Below are positions 18,109 through 26,609 of a stretch of DNA of 64,000 nt, in pieces. The DNA comes from Haloterrigena sp. H1 (GTDB lineage Archaea > Halobacteriota > Halobacteria > Halobacteriales > Natrialbaceae). Position 1 is the stretch's first letter; each line of letters starts with the position of its first letter. The notes beneath the pieces are model-generated. The model did not search any database. It was not told the origin of the DNA and saw only the letters and a program-made list of their open reading frames with translations. The stretch is taken from NCBI RefSeq assembly GCF_005938085.1, contig NZ_SMZK01000003.1, positions 1-64,000 of the forward strand, read 5' to 3'. A program made the position numbers and the translations under genes.

Positions 18109-19311
18109 TTAGTCGAATAGTTCACTAACTCGGGAATCCTCAGAAAGAGCTTCAGTAACCAGTTCTGGCCGAATTGAAAACTGATATTGGTAATATGATC
18201 CGCCTTTCGGCCCTTTGTTCTTTTCTTCAACATCAAGAAACCCTTTTAATGTCAACTGCGAGAGTCGGTCATGGACCGTCCGATCAGTACGAGGGTCAAT
18301 ACCGATCCGATCCGCCGCGATCCGATACCGTTTGTAAATCGCGGAGCGCTTTGCGGGGAGTTTATTTTCGGTCTCAAGCGTCAATAGCGCGTATAATGTG
18401 AGCTTCGAGTGCGTCGGTACTCGCAACAACTCTTCCCACACCTTATCGCGTTCAACTGCTCGATCGGCCTCTCGAACATGGCGCTCAGTTACCATTTCTG
18501 TACCTTCGTCGCGAGCGATATCCCCTGCTTTATAGAGTCGGAGAAGCGCCTGCCGTGCAGATCCGCTACTCTGGCCGGCGAATGCGGCGGCCAGCGGGAT
18601 TACGTTCTCGTCGAGGACATCATCGTGAAACGCTTGTTCGGATCGTTGTTCCAGAATTCGCCGAAGCTGGTTTGCGTCGTAAGGAGAAAACAGAATCTCC
18701 TCATCGCATAGCGAATCCTTCACTCGAGCCGAGAGATTATCTCGGAAGGTGAAATCATTCGAGATACCGATAACACCGACCTGAGTATTTTCGACGAGAT
18801 TGTTGTCGTTTGCCCGAGGAACCTGGTAGAGAATGTCGTCGTCGTTACCAATCGAATCAACTTCATCCAATACAATCAAACAGTGGGTTGCCTCGAGATC
18901 GTTTAGATGGTCCCAGAGCATTTGATTGATCATACCCGAGGGGTAGCCAGTGGTCTTGATCTTGTCGTCGGGTTCGCGAAATTCATTTACAAGATTTGCA
19001 GCGACTTGATAACTCGAGGAAAGAGATTTACAGTTGAGAAAGACGGTGTGTAAATCGACATCATCCATTGGCTCGAGATCGGTGGAAAGACGTTCAAGGA
19101 CCAACTTCGTTGCGAGCGTTTTCCCAACACCGGTTTGGCCATAGAGGAAGAGGTTCTTTGGTTGAGCTCCGTTCACAACAGGCCGGAGAGCGGATTGATA
19201 GGCCATTAACTCATCATCTCGCTCAATTAGCGTCTGCGGGGTGTAACTATCGCGAAGGACATTCTCGTCGCGAAAGATAGTCGAGTCACGAGTGAATGGC
19301 TCGAGTCCCAT
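18109..19311 (-). CDS. orc1/cdc6: Orc1/Cdc6 replication initiator
   Basis: 400 residues from MGLEPFTRDSTIF. AAA+ ATPase with Walker A GQTGVGKT, Walker B CLIVLDEVDS, sensor region VIGISNDFTFRDNLSARVKDSL and a C-terminal winged helix (HSKLTLYALLTLE ... KGFLDVEEKNKGPKGG). Binds origin boxes and loads MCM. I chose the ATG at 19311 over 19323 because a TATA-like TTTTATTA lies about 26 bases upstream, fitting a leaderless transcript. The gene faces away from the adjacent origin-like region, a usual arrangement for haloarchaeal replicons. The type is one of the many paralogues seen on plasmids and secondary origins. Confidence 0.92.
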   Translation of the reverse strand: MGLEPFTRDSTIFRDENVLRDSYTPQTLIERDDELMAYQSALRPVVNGAQPKNLFLYGQTGVGKTLATKLVLERLSTDLEPMDDVDLHTVFLNCKSLSSSYQVAANLVNEFREPDDKIKTTGYPSGMINQMLWDHLNDLEATHCLIVLDEVDSIGNDDDILYQVPRANDNNLVENTQVGVIGISNDFTFRDNLSARVKDSLCDEEILFSPYDANQLRRILEQRSEQAFHDDVLDENVIPLAAAFAGQSSGSARQALLRLYKAGDIARDEGTEMVTERHVREADRAVERDKVWEELLRVPTHSKLTLYALLTLETENKLPAKRSAIYKRYRIAADRIGIDPRTDRTVHDRLSQLTLKGFLDVEEKNKGPKGGSYYQYQFSIRPELVTEALSEDSRVSELFD

Positions 19312-19400
19312 TACAAGCAACATTCAAACTAGGAATAATAAAACCACTAGTTCACGAGTTTCATGAGCTTCATTCGTCTCATTTGTCGGCCGGCATCTCA

Positions 19401-19728
19401 CCCCCCTCCCCCCACTTTTCACGAGTGTTTTTGATCTCAAGCCTATGGCTAAGACTGAGACCGAGAGTATTGAATAGAGAAAATTATAAGTGTCTATGTA
19501 AAAAACCAAAACCGCACTAGACATAGAATCTTTCTATTCATTAGACACTTACTCTATGAGAAGCACAGACAATTTCTTTGGCCGTCCCACTTGTTTCGAA
19601 CTCTCGTGAAAAGTGGGGGGAGGGGGCGTCGAACTCTATATTCTTTGAACGTTATTGATTCACAGTACTAATTTATTTCCTCCAAAATCACGCACTCTCA
19701 AACACTCATGAAATATGGGGGGTGTCCG
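19401..19728. other. oriC-like: replication-origin-like region with three G-string origin boxes
   Basis: A 24-base perfect inverted repeat is formed by 19401-19425 (minus sense) and 19603-19626 (plus sense). Its sense sequence begins CTCGTGAAAAGTGGGGGG and continues into a second G run. A third, diverged copy at 19705-19728 reads CTCATGAAATATGGGGGG. The 175 bases between the inverted pair are AT-rich (about 19430-19600), suitable as an unwinding element. Haloarchaeal ORBs are known to carry such G strings and to occur as inverted pairs next to orc1/cdc6 genes. Origin function is inferred. Confidence 0.75.
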
Positions 19729-19745
19729 TTCAATCCTCGAGAACC

Positions 19746-20195
19746 TCACTCGTTCTCGAAACCCCAGCGTTCGAGTTCTTCAGCAACGATTTCTGGCTGC
19801 CGCATTGCAGCGACATACGCAGCCTCTCGAACGTCCGTCTTCGAGACGCTGGCCCCGAGTTCGTCTTCGACCGCATCAACGAGCTTCCCCTCGACATCCT
19901 GGACGCTGCTGCGAAGATAGAACTGGACCATATCTCGGTCCTGCTTGACGTTGTCCCGCGTATAGACCCAAGGAATGCCGCCATCATCACGGCCTGACTG
20001 AGGGAGATCTGGCGCGACTCCGTCGTTAACGGTCTCGACTACTTCCTCGATAGAGGCATCGTCAGAGGGATATTTGTCCTCAGTCTCCTCTTCGAGGCCA
20101 TCATCGACAACGTTGTCGACATCCTCCTCCACGTTCTGGTCATCCGTGTCGTCGACGTTATCGCCGAACGGATCGCTGCCAGCACCCTTCTTCAT
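19746..20195 (-). CDS. small acidic partner of ParA (putative partition adaptor)
   Basis: 149 residues, overlapping the stop of parA by four bases. The N-terminal 75 residues are very acidic and probably disordered (DPFGDNVDDTDDQNVEEDVDNVVDD). The C-terminal half (VYTRDNVKQDRDMVQFYLRSSVQDVEGKLVDAVEDELG) is helical and resembles the structured part of haloarchaeal plasmid proteins encoded after ParA. No ParB HTH or CTPase motif is present, so it would be a non-ParB adaptor. Role inferred from position. Confidence 0.65.
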   Translation of the reverse strand: MKKGAGSDPFGDNVDDTDDQNVEEDVDNVVDDGLEEETEDKYPSDDASIEEVVETVNDGVAPDLPQSGRDDGGIPWVYTRDNVKQDRDMVQFYLRSSVQDVEGKLVDAVEDELGASVSKTDVREAAYVAAMRQPEIVAEELERWGFENE

Positions 20196-21043
20196 CGCTC
20201 ACCGACCTCCGTAATCTCTGCAGCCAGTTGCTCTAACTTCTCGAGCGTCTCCATCTCATGGTCTCGTTTCCGATCACGGTGGTGCTCAACGTAGTAGCGA
20301 GGAGTACACTGCTCTTTCCAGCAGCCTTGGAATAGCGACTCTCGAGTACGAATCGCGACCGGTGCTGGATAGCCCCGGTTACGGATTTCCTCGAGGTACT
20401 CTTGTTGGTCACTTGTTCGACCGATGCCGTTCGGGACTCCCGCGAGGACTCCGATCTCGACCTGCTCATCGCCGTTCGAGATGGTGCCTTCAAGGCCGTC
20501 GACGAGCTCTTCGAGGCCGTAGATGCTTTGCATCCCTTTCCCTGTCGGCTCGATCGGGATCACCAGCGACCGCGTTGCGTTCACTGCGTTGTAGAGGTGA
20601 GGTCCCGCAGTTGCTGGCGGATCGATGATGATTGTGTCATACTCGCTGGGGACGCCAGCTTCGAGGAGGACACGTCGCAGCTGGTCGGTTGGATCAAAAG
20701 CCTCGTCGAGATCGGCGGCCATCTGCTCGGCTCGAGTCAGGAGATCACCGAGTCGCTCCATCATGTTGTGGCTTGGGACGACATCGAACCCGAAATCAGT
20801 CTCGAGGATGAGTTCGTTGAAGTCTCCTTTCGGCCGGTCGATCAAATGGCGAGCCAAGTTGTCTGCGTCGCCATCGTCGCGTGGGGCATCGACGCCGAGT
20901 AAGTGAGTCAGTGATCCGTACTGTGGATCAAGGTCGACTGTCAGGACGTTGCGGCCGACGCGGGTGTGTTCGTCAGCGAGTGATGCAGCAAGTGTTGTCT
21001 TTCCAACGCCGCCAGCCTCCGAATACGTGGCATAAGTAAGCAT
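20192..21043 (-). CDS. parA: ParA-family partition ATPase
   Basis: 283 residues of the MinD/ParA class. The P-loop is YSEAGGVGKTTLAASLADEH (7-26); the final GKT is conserved, but the first signature lysine of KGGxGKT is an alanine here. Also present are VDLDPQYGSLTHLLG, IIIDPPATAGPHLYNAV (Walker B) and the adenine-binding end VPNGIGRTSDQQEYLEEI. Plasmid segregation is the usual job, with the following gene as adaptor and the repeats upstream as possible centromere or operator. It is the first gene of a two-gene operon. Confidence 0.85.
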   Translation of the reverse strand: MLTYATYSEAGGVGKTTLAASLADEHTRVGRNVLTVDLDPQYGSLTHLLGVDAPRDDGDADNLARHLIDRPKGDFNELILETDFGFDVVPSHNMMERLGDLLTRAEQMAADLDEAFDPTDQLRRVLLEAGVPSEYDTIIIDPPATAGPHLYNAVNATRSLVIPIEPTGKGMQSIYGLEELVDGLEGTISNGDEQVEIGVLAGVPNGIGRTSDQQEYLEEIRNRGYPAPVAIRTRESLFQGCWKEQCTPRYYVEHHRDRKRDHEMETLEKLEQLAAEITEVGER

Positions 21044-21090
21044 GTATTATCGGATGAACTGATTGATTATAGTTTTTCGCTAGTCCTCCT

Positions 21091-21415
21091 AGATAGGCTT
21101 ATTGATTGGCCTAACCGATTGGCCTATCTGGAGAACCATCTAGTACCGTACTTAGCAGAACAGTGAACTGAACGCCACTGGGTTGACTAACCTTCTGAAT
21201 ACTGTCCCAAAGCCGATTCTGCTGCCTTTTCGACTACACAGTAAAACAGCCAACATGCGAAGCTGAGTATTGCGGTTATTCTATAGATAAGAACCATCTG
21301 GAAGGTCTATCTAAGTAGCCTAACCGATTAGCCTACTCAAAATAGCTTATTTCTAAACTCCGGCTCTCTAAAAAGTCATGCAATTAGCCTAACGAAATAG
21401 CCTAACTAATCGACC
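21091..21415. repeat. three pairs of 13-bp-spaced GCCTA repeats upstream of parA
   Basis: Three clusters each contain two direct copies of a (T/G)(T/A)GGCCTA or TAGCCTA half-site exactly 13 bases apart: about 21104-21127, 21314-21336 and 21384-21405. Single partial copies occur at 21091-21100 (GATAGGCTT) and about 21342-21350. The unit within a pair reads TAGCCTAACCGAT. Most lie within 350 bases upstream of parA, in an AT-rich gap with no gene. Iteron, parS-like centromere or ParA operator are all possible. Confidence 0.7.
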
Positions 21416-21842
21416 TGATTGAGTATAGAAGCCCAAATGAACTCTTGAGATCGTAAACTGTCAGTGGTATTCTAGACCAGTTTGAGACACAACCGATAAT
21501 TTGCGTCAGATGTACCCTGTCAATGAACCTCATATTGAATGACTGCTAGTTCATATCGATGAACCAGCGCTGACTGGTCGTGTGATTCACCACTGGAGAT
21601 TGGGCTAAGCAACTCATCGACTCAGAAAACTACCTTAAGTTCTTAACGAACACTTTTATTTATTGGAACTAATGCCACATGAGCAGTTATTAATGCCTTC
21701 TGTTAAAACTATCATATTCCCCACATTCGAAAAACTTATTGTAAATATACAAACACCTATGTGGTGTGTCCAGCAGCAGTTCATAAGTGTGCAGTGCTAA
21801 CGATTCCAGCTCTTATGCGCTCTGTGGACACAAAAATCAGCT
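21416..21842. other. AT-rich intergenic region without a gene
   Basis: This stretch carries several short TATA-like strings (for example near 21651-21660 and 21735-21745), but no open frame with haloarchaeal coding bias. It separates the divergent parA operon and the rightward beta-CASP operon and presumably holds the promoter of the latter. Confidence 0.5.
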
Positions 21843-22739
21843 ATGAGTGGATCAGAAACCAGTAAAACAGAATCTGAGGCAGAGCGCCAAGATGCAGTCG
21901 TGTTTGATGAATCAGACCCTCTTGGTGCGGTCGAATGTCTCCCACCGACCGTCTTTCCGGTCACGGTGTCGCTCGAGCTTGGACGGACCACCAGTAGTGA
22001 TAAAACTCACACACAACTTTCGACACCGAATTATCCGGTTGATGTCCGAGTCCCGCAAGGTCCGTACATTCCGGAGTCGACCGTTCATTTCGACAATCCG
22101 GCTGAACGTCCCCCTCGTAATACCGAACCATGGTCTCCGGCTGAGTTTGAGAATGCCCTCGCAGATCTTCTTTCGTCATTAGATGAGGAAGACCACGTCG
22201 ACACGGACCGACTCTACTTGACAGGACTGACCGTTGCCGAACTTCCGCCCCGGTTCGTCACTCAGGACGAGACCACTGGCCAATCCGTAGCGTCTCCCGA
22301 CCTCTATACTAATGAGGGTGAGATGACGCTTGGCACATTTTCACGGGACGGTACACTCTCTGCTGCCCGGGTCCGCGAAGATCTCGACACGGCCATGCCT
22401 GGACAAAGTCACTCTCCACCACAACTGGTGCAAATAACGGAAGTAACTGCCAAACCCTCCCGGTCAAGTCGGCAGACACAGGGCAGTGCCGGGAGACGAC
22501 GCTACTATACTGAAAGCGAAGCCGAACGAGCTGGGAAAGTAGATGCTGTCCCCGGCGTGTGGAAGATGGACAGTATCGCATCCTACGGAGAATCGTACCG
22601 ATCGTTGAACGGTGTGCTATCATCAATCGACCGATTCTTCCCGGCATTGTCAGAGGAAGATGTGCTCCAGTCTTTATCATTCCGGGGCCAACGCGAAACT
22701 CGTGAACGGTTCTATGCTGAGGAAGTGATCCAGCGATGA
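21843..22739 (+). CDS. unrecognised protein, first gene of the beta-CASP operon
   Basis: 298 residues, acidic, without signal peptide or membrane helix. I do not recognise a family. Visible features are a polar N-terminus, a region with alternating hydrophobics (VFPVTVSLELGRTTS), WSPAEFENALADLLSSLDEEDHV, and a C-terminal helical part SYRSLNGVLSSIDRFFPALSEEDVLQ. The stop overlaps the start of the nuclease gene (ATGA), so the two proteins are probably made in similar amounts and may act together. Confidence 0.7.
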   Translation: MSGSETSKTESEAERQDAVVFDESDPLGAVECLPPTVFPVTVSLELGRTTSSDKTHTQLSTPNYPVDVRVPQGPYIPESTVHFDNPAERPPRNTEPWSPAEFENALADLLSSLDEEDHVDTDRLYLTGLTVAELPPRFVTQDETTGQSVASPDLYTNEGEMTLGTFSRDGTLSAARVREDLDTAMPGQSHSPPQLVQITEVTAKPSRSSRQTQGSAGRRRYYTESEAERAGKVDAVPGVWKMDSIASYGESYRSLNGVLSSIDRFFPALSEEDVLQSLSFRGQRETRERFYAEEVIQR

Positions 22740-24577
22740 CCGACGACACCAATAACCAAGTTGCGTATAAAACGACGACTGCTACCGAATATGCGGAAGA
22801 CGATGTCCCTCTCGAGGTGGAGCCTGGAGAAGGCACTCCGTTCGTTGTGATACCGCGCGGTGGCGTCCAAGAAGTGGGTCGGAGCTGCTATCAGCTTGAA
22901 ACCAGGTTTGGGACCTACCTTGTCGATGCCGGTCTCAATCAGGGTGACGGTGGTCAGTTCCCAGACTTCCGTGGAATCGATGAAGGTCAGATCGATGCCG
23001 TGTTTCTAACTCACGCCCATATCGATCATGTTGGTGCGCTTCCGGTGATCGAGAGCCGACAGCTCCTCTCGCCGCGAGCGCCGATTATCACTACTCGGCC
23101 GACCGAAGCTCTCGCCAGCACCCTCCTCAAAGACTCGCTGAAAATCCACAAAGAGAAGGCCAAAGATCCGGGACGGGAACAGCTCTATACAGATGCCGAC
23201 GTCAGAAAGGTCCTCGATCGCTTTGAGCCCCGTGGATATATTCGTGGCGACATTCAAGACTATGTCCCTAATCTCTCGGATCAGGAGACTTTGACGTTTG
23301 AGTTCGGGAATGCAGGCCACCTGCTGGGAAGTGCTTGGATCGCATTCGAGACGATGGGATCTCGGATCGTATTCTCTGGAGATCTTGGTGGCCGATCAAA
23401 CCATCTTCCGGACATTGAGGAGCCGCCAAAGGCAGACAGCCTCTTCCTGGAATCAACGTACGGCAGTACAGAGAACCACGACTCTGCAGACGACACTAGA
23501 ACCGAGATTTACAGCGATGCGATTACTGCGGTCCGGAATCAAGAACCAGTTTTAATTCCCTGCTTCGGCGTCGGTCGCTCACAAGAACTCCTCTACATCT
23601 TCAAGAACCGACTTCATCAGCTCGACAATGATACTCGGAGTCGGATCCAATTGATTTACGATGGGATGGCTGTCAGCGCAACAAACACCTACAACCAGCA
23701 TGCACACGGCGAATTCGCGTCTGAATCCATTCGAAACCTTCGAGTCAATAATGGCGAGGACCAACCCTTCCTCCCAGATCAGGCAGAAGCAGGCTACCAT
23801 ATTGACCGGCAAGAGGCTCTCGACAACGAGCGCATCCCTATTATTATCGCTCCTTCTGGGATGCTATCAGGCGGCTGGGCCCCCTCCTATCTTGTTGAGT
23901 TTGCAGAACGCTATGATCATGCCAATATCTTCCTCTGCGGGTTCCAGGCTGAAGGAACTCCGGGCCGACAACTTGAGGAGGCGATTACCGCCGACACTGA
24001 AACCATCGAGATAACTCTCCCTGCACTCAGGCTCGGGGAAGGCGTGCCTGACGCTGACGACGGCACTACTGTTGAAATCCCGTCCACATGGATCTCACGG
24101 TACAGCGGCCTCTCGGCCCACGGAGCACGAGATACGCTTCGATGGTTCGCGCGGCTAGTGTCTCCCGAAGAGATTACCCTGGTTCATGGCGAACCGGATC
24201 AGCAACGCGCCCTTGCCGCTAATCTCGCTGATAAAGTTGAAACCGTCACTGGAATTCGGATCGGTGGTATGATGGATGCGACTCCGGTCCGTCCGCGGAC
24301 TGACAACAAGACGGACTCCGCGCTTACTGACCGGCCAGCAACGAAACTTCTAGATGAGGCCGAACACGAGTTGACTTTTGATGAAACAGCAACTGCCGCT
24401 GATATTGATCACTCTGATCTAGTTGATCGGATGGATGCTCTCGAGATGGCGCTTCGCACAATTGATGCCGAACTCGGTGTTGCCCGCCATGACGACACCC
24501 TCTCTGAAGCAGAAATCCGATCCATCGTCCGTGACGAAGTAAAATCACTCCTCACTGAAGAAGGGATTCTTGATTAA
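22736..24577 (+). CDS. beta-CASP metallo-beta-lactamase nuclease (aCPSF/Ysh1-like)
   Basis: 613 residues. Metallo-beta-lactamase motifs are THAHIDHVGALP (about 90-101), GNAGHLLGSAW and FSGDLG. The beta-CASP insert has ESTYG, PCFGVGRSQELLYIF, YDGMAVSATNTY, APSGMLSGG, CGFQAEGTPGRQL, SGLSAHGARDTL and VHGEPDQQ, closest to CPSF73-type endonucleases or 5'-exonucleases acting on RNA. There are no N-terminal KH domains as in aCPSF1. The C-terminal 70 residues (LDEAEHELTFDETATAADIDHSDLVDRMDALEMALRT) are acidic and helical. Coupled to the unknown gene upstream. An extra, element-borne RNA-processing enzyme is inferred. Confidence 0.85.
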   Translation: MTDDTNNQVAYKTTTATEYAEDDVPLEVEPGEGTPFVVIPRGGVQEVGRSCYQLETRFGTYLVDAGLNQGDGGQFPDFRGIDEGQIDAVFLTHAHIDHVGALPVIESRQLLSPRAPIITTRPTEALASTLLKDSLKIHKEKAKDPGREQLYTDADVRKVLDRFEPRGYIRGDIQDYVPNLSDQETLTFEFGNAGHLLGSAWIAFETMGSRIVFSGDLGGRSNHLPDIEEPPKADSLFLESTYGSTENHDSADDTRTEIYSDAITAVRNQEPVLIPCFGVGRSQELLYIFKNRLHQLDNDTRSRIQLIYDGMAVSATNTYNQHAHGEFASESIRNLRVNNGEDQPFLPDQAEAGYHIDRQEALDNERIPIIIAPSGMLSGGWAPSYLVEFAERYDHANIFLCGFQAEGTPGRQLEEAITADTETIEITLPALRLGEGVPDADDGTTVEIPSTWISRYSGLSAHGARDTLRWFARLVSPEEITLVHGEPDQQRALAANLADKVETVTGIRIGGMMDATPVRPRTDNKTDSALTDRPATKLLDEAEHELTFDETATAADIDHSDLVDRMDALEMALRTIDAELGVARHDDTLSEAEIRSIVRDEVKSLLTEEGILD

Positions 24578-24807
24578 CAGTCGGGAATAGTCCAAATTCT
24601 CGTCCGCTCAAAGATGTGATGATAGCGTACGACGATTGGAAACGAAAGCGACCATGTACCATTGTTAACGCACGTTGGCAGTCGAATTTATGTTTGAGCC
24701 GCACTAGCTTAGTGTAGGTAGTTCCCGATTCTGTTTTCGATCTCCTGGGTCCACACCATGATTTGGAGGATGAGTCGATGGTGTGAACAGTTGGGTGAGG
24801 GTGAAGC

Positions 24808-24831
24808 AGACGCTCACGCGCGTGAGCGTCT
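24808..24831. terminator. 24-bp perfect palindrome followed by T run
   Basis: The half-site AGACGCTCACGC and its exact complement form an uninterrupted palindrome, followed on the plus strand by TTTT. It lies inside the IS, beyond the 3' end of transposase. It could stop transcription entering the IS from the left or fold in the transposase mRNA tail. Confidence 0.5.
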
Positions 24832-24890
24832 TTTCGGCTGCTCTGTTGGCGCATTTAGTCGAGAGCTGTTGCTCGGGAAAGGCGGGCCAG

Positions 24891-24912
24891 CGGCCTGACT
24901 TCGGTCAGGCCG
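24891..24912. promoter_or_regulatory. tetraloop hairpin over the transposase stop codon
   Basis: A nine-base stem CGGCCTGAC / GTCAGGCCG closes a TTCG loop (CGAA in the mRNA sense) and spans the TGA at 24907-24905 of the transposase. It could affect termination or mRNA stability. Confidence 0.45.
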
Positions 24913-26083
24913 TGGCCAAGGCGTAGCCCGGCGGTAGACCAACTCCGTTAGTCTCCCACGTGTACTGCCATCCAAGCTCGGTGCTCAGATGGTCTCTGAT
25001 CCAGCCGCACACCAGTTCGAACGTGAATTCGGTTGGAAGGTCGCGCCCGCCCCGTCGTGGGCGGGCGACGACCGTCCAGCGCACGACCAGCCAGAGATTC
25101 CGCAACAGAAAGCCCACAGCGACGAGTACAAACCGAATCAGCGGGTCTGGTGTAGTGGTGGTTGCTCTCGCTTCGCGGTAGGTTCGGTAGCTGGTTTCGA
25201 TGGCTGAGCGTTTGCGATAGAGGGTTTCGACCTGTTTGGGCGTGCGATCGGTCAGATCGCACGCCACATATCCACGGACGACTTCGCCGTTCTCGCCGCG
25301 GTCGCCGTTGTGGTAGGAGACACAGACCGCGTGCGGGAACTGAAGCTCTCGGTCTTTGCCCTTGTACATCGCATATTCGGTCCAGTAGGAGGCGTGTGTG
25401 TCGAGTTGATGGAGAAGCCGTTTTCCCTTTTTGATGACCGGGAGAACCACCGGAGCAGTGGCCCGAGCACGTCGAATGACGCGCTCTTGGTAGTAGCCGC
25501 GGTCCGCGAGAATGGCGTCGACCTCGAAGGGTAACTGTTCGACGCGATCGAGGACGCGGCCGACGGCGTCGGCTGCGTCCTCATCGCTCACGACGGGCGT
25601 TATCGCGAGTGTGAGCGGTTTCTTCGTATCGAGGACGAACGCGGTACAGTAGCGGTGACAGTCGGTGGTTCCGTCGCGAGGCTTCATCGAACAGACCTCG
25701 CGTGGATGGGTGAGATACGATCCGTGATAGGGATTATCGACGAAATCGATGATGACGATCCTCGACCGATCAGGGTCGAGGATCGTCGTAGCATGCTCGG
25801 CGAGGAGGTCGTTGACGACATCTTCGAGAGCGTCAGCATCGATAGTGCGGAGCCAATCCATGACCGTTTCGTCGTCGTCAGGCGTCTCGTCAGTGTTTTC
25901 GACGACGTGGTGAACAGAGGTGGTGTCGGTGGCAGCTCGTTCGACGGTTTTCCAAATCACGTCGGCGTCGAGGGGCGAGCCCTCGACGCCTTCCATCGGT
26001 AACTCCGAGAGATGGTCAAGCGCAAAGGTTTCCATGTCAGCCGCCGAAATCTGCTCGTCTGGGTCAGTGAGTTGGTTGAACAC
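24905..26083 (-). CDS. ISH3-family transposase
   Basis: 392 residues, DDE transposase of the IS4-like superfamily. Catalytic aspartates are visible in VIIDFVDNPYHGSY and AILADRGYY. The YREK-type segment with the catalytic glutamate is LYRKRSAIETSYRTYREAR. The C-terminal hydrophobic stretch LIRFVLVAVGFLLRNLWLVVRW is typical of ISH3. The frame is intact and the element has clean ends, so it may be active. Confidence 0.88.
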   Translation of the reverse strand: MFNQLTDPDEQISAADMETFALDHLSELPMEGVEGSPLDADVIWKTVERAATDTTSVHHVVENTDETPDDDETVMDWLRTIDADALEDVVNDLLAEHATTILDPDRSRIVIIDFVDNPYHGSYLTHPREVCSMKPRDGTTDCHRYCTAFVLDTKKPLTLAITPVVSDEDAADAVGRVLDRVEQLPFEVDAILADRGYYQERVIRRARATAPVVLPVIKKGKRLLHQLDTHASYWTEYAMYKGKDRELQFPHAVCVSYHNGDRGENGEVVRGYVACDLTDRTPKQVETLYRKRSAIETSYRTYREARATTTTPDPLIRFVLVAVGFLLRNLWLVVRWTVVARPRRGGRDLPTEFTFELVCGWIRDHLSTELGWQYTWETNGVGLPPGYALATA

Positions 26084-26172
26084 ACCTCAACGACCCAGAC
26101 ACATTCTGAAATGAGCACCGGTTGAATTTACAGTAAGAATTACGGTACACACAGTCGGGAACTACCTAGTGT

Positions 26173-26415
26173 AGCTTCAACAGTGAACGTCTAACATATC
26201 TTCTCTGAGCGCGTCTCTTACTGAATGTTGGTACTTCCCTGCGTGAGACGTGCTGAGGCGAACAGATTGAGGATCTGTTCGTCCTCGTAGACTCTGTTGT
26301 CGGCTCTAATTGGAGGCGAACTTGACGACTTTGCTCTCGTACTCGCGCGTGCGCGCAAGACACAAATTATTACTCCGTTTGTAGAATTTGAGATCCCGAA
26401 GTTGTGGTTCCACAC
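26173..26415 (-). pseudogene. transposase remnant cut by the ISH3 insertion
   Basis: The stretch RADNRVYEDEQILNLFASARLTQGSTNIQ aligns by eye with RAAHKTYSDEVILDMFARICANKGSAHAE of the large transposase encoded just to the right. It is therefore a fragment of a related element. The frame stops at 26218, and the ISH3 target site begins at 26168. No start, catalytic residues or ends are left. Confidence 0.5.
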
Positions 26416-26609
26416 ATTCTTGGCGCGCTTATAAGCCTACAAACGAGACTCTCTGATTTCCGAATGAGTAGGCCAAACCAGGGTGCGAAAACCGGATGAA
26501 GTCGATTCAGCGACCAGACACGAGTCTACTGGTCAACGAAGGTCGACAAAATGAGCGAAAATCTACAGAGCAGCCGCTACTGAATCCTCAAACCGGAGTG
26601 AGAAAAGCG

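Larger units (their letters stand above)
24716..26167. mobile_element. ISH3-type insertion sequence, complete, with 5-bp target duplication
   Basis: 1452 bases bounded by terminal inverted repeats: AGGTAGTTCCCGA at 24716-24728, and its complement ending at 26167. Both ends are flanked by the same pentamer AGTGT (24711-24715 and 26168-26172). The single transposase gene is on the minus strand. Intact termini, intact reading frame and matching target duplication indicate a recent insertion. The target already held a transposase remnant on the right side. Confidence 0.88.

Noticed and set aside
21091..21430. Repeats as a CRISPR array
   Set aside because: Units are only about 7 to 13 bases, come in pairs at 13-base steps, and lack uniform spacers and cas genes.
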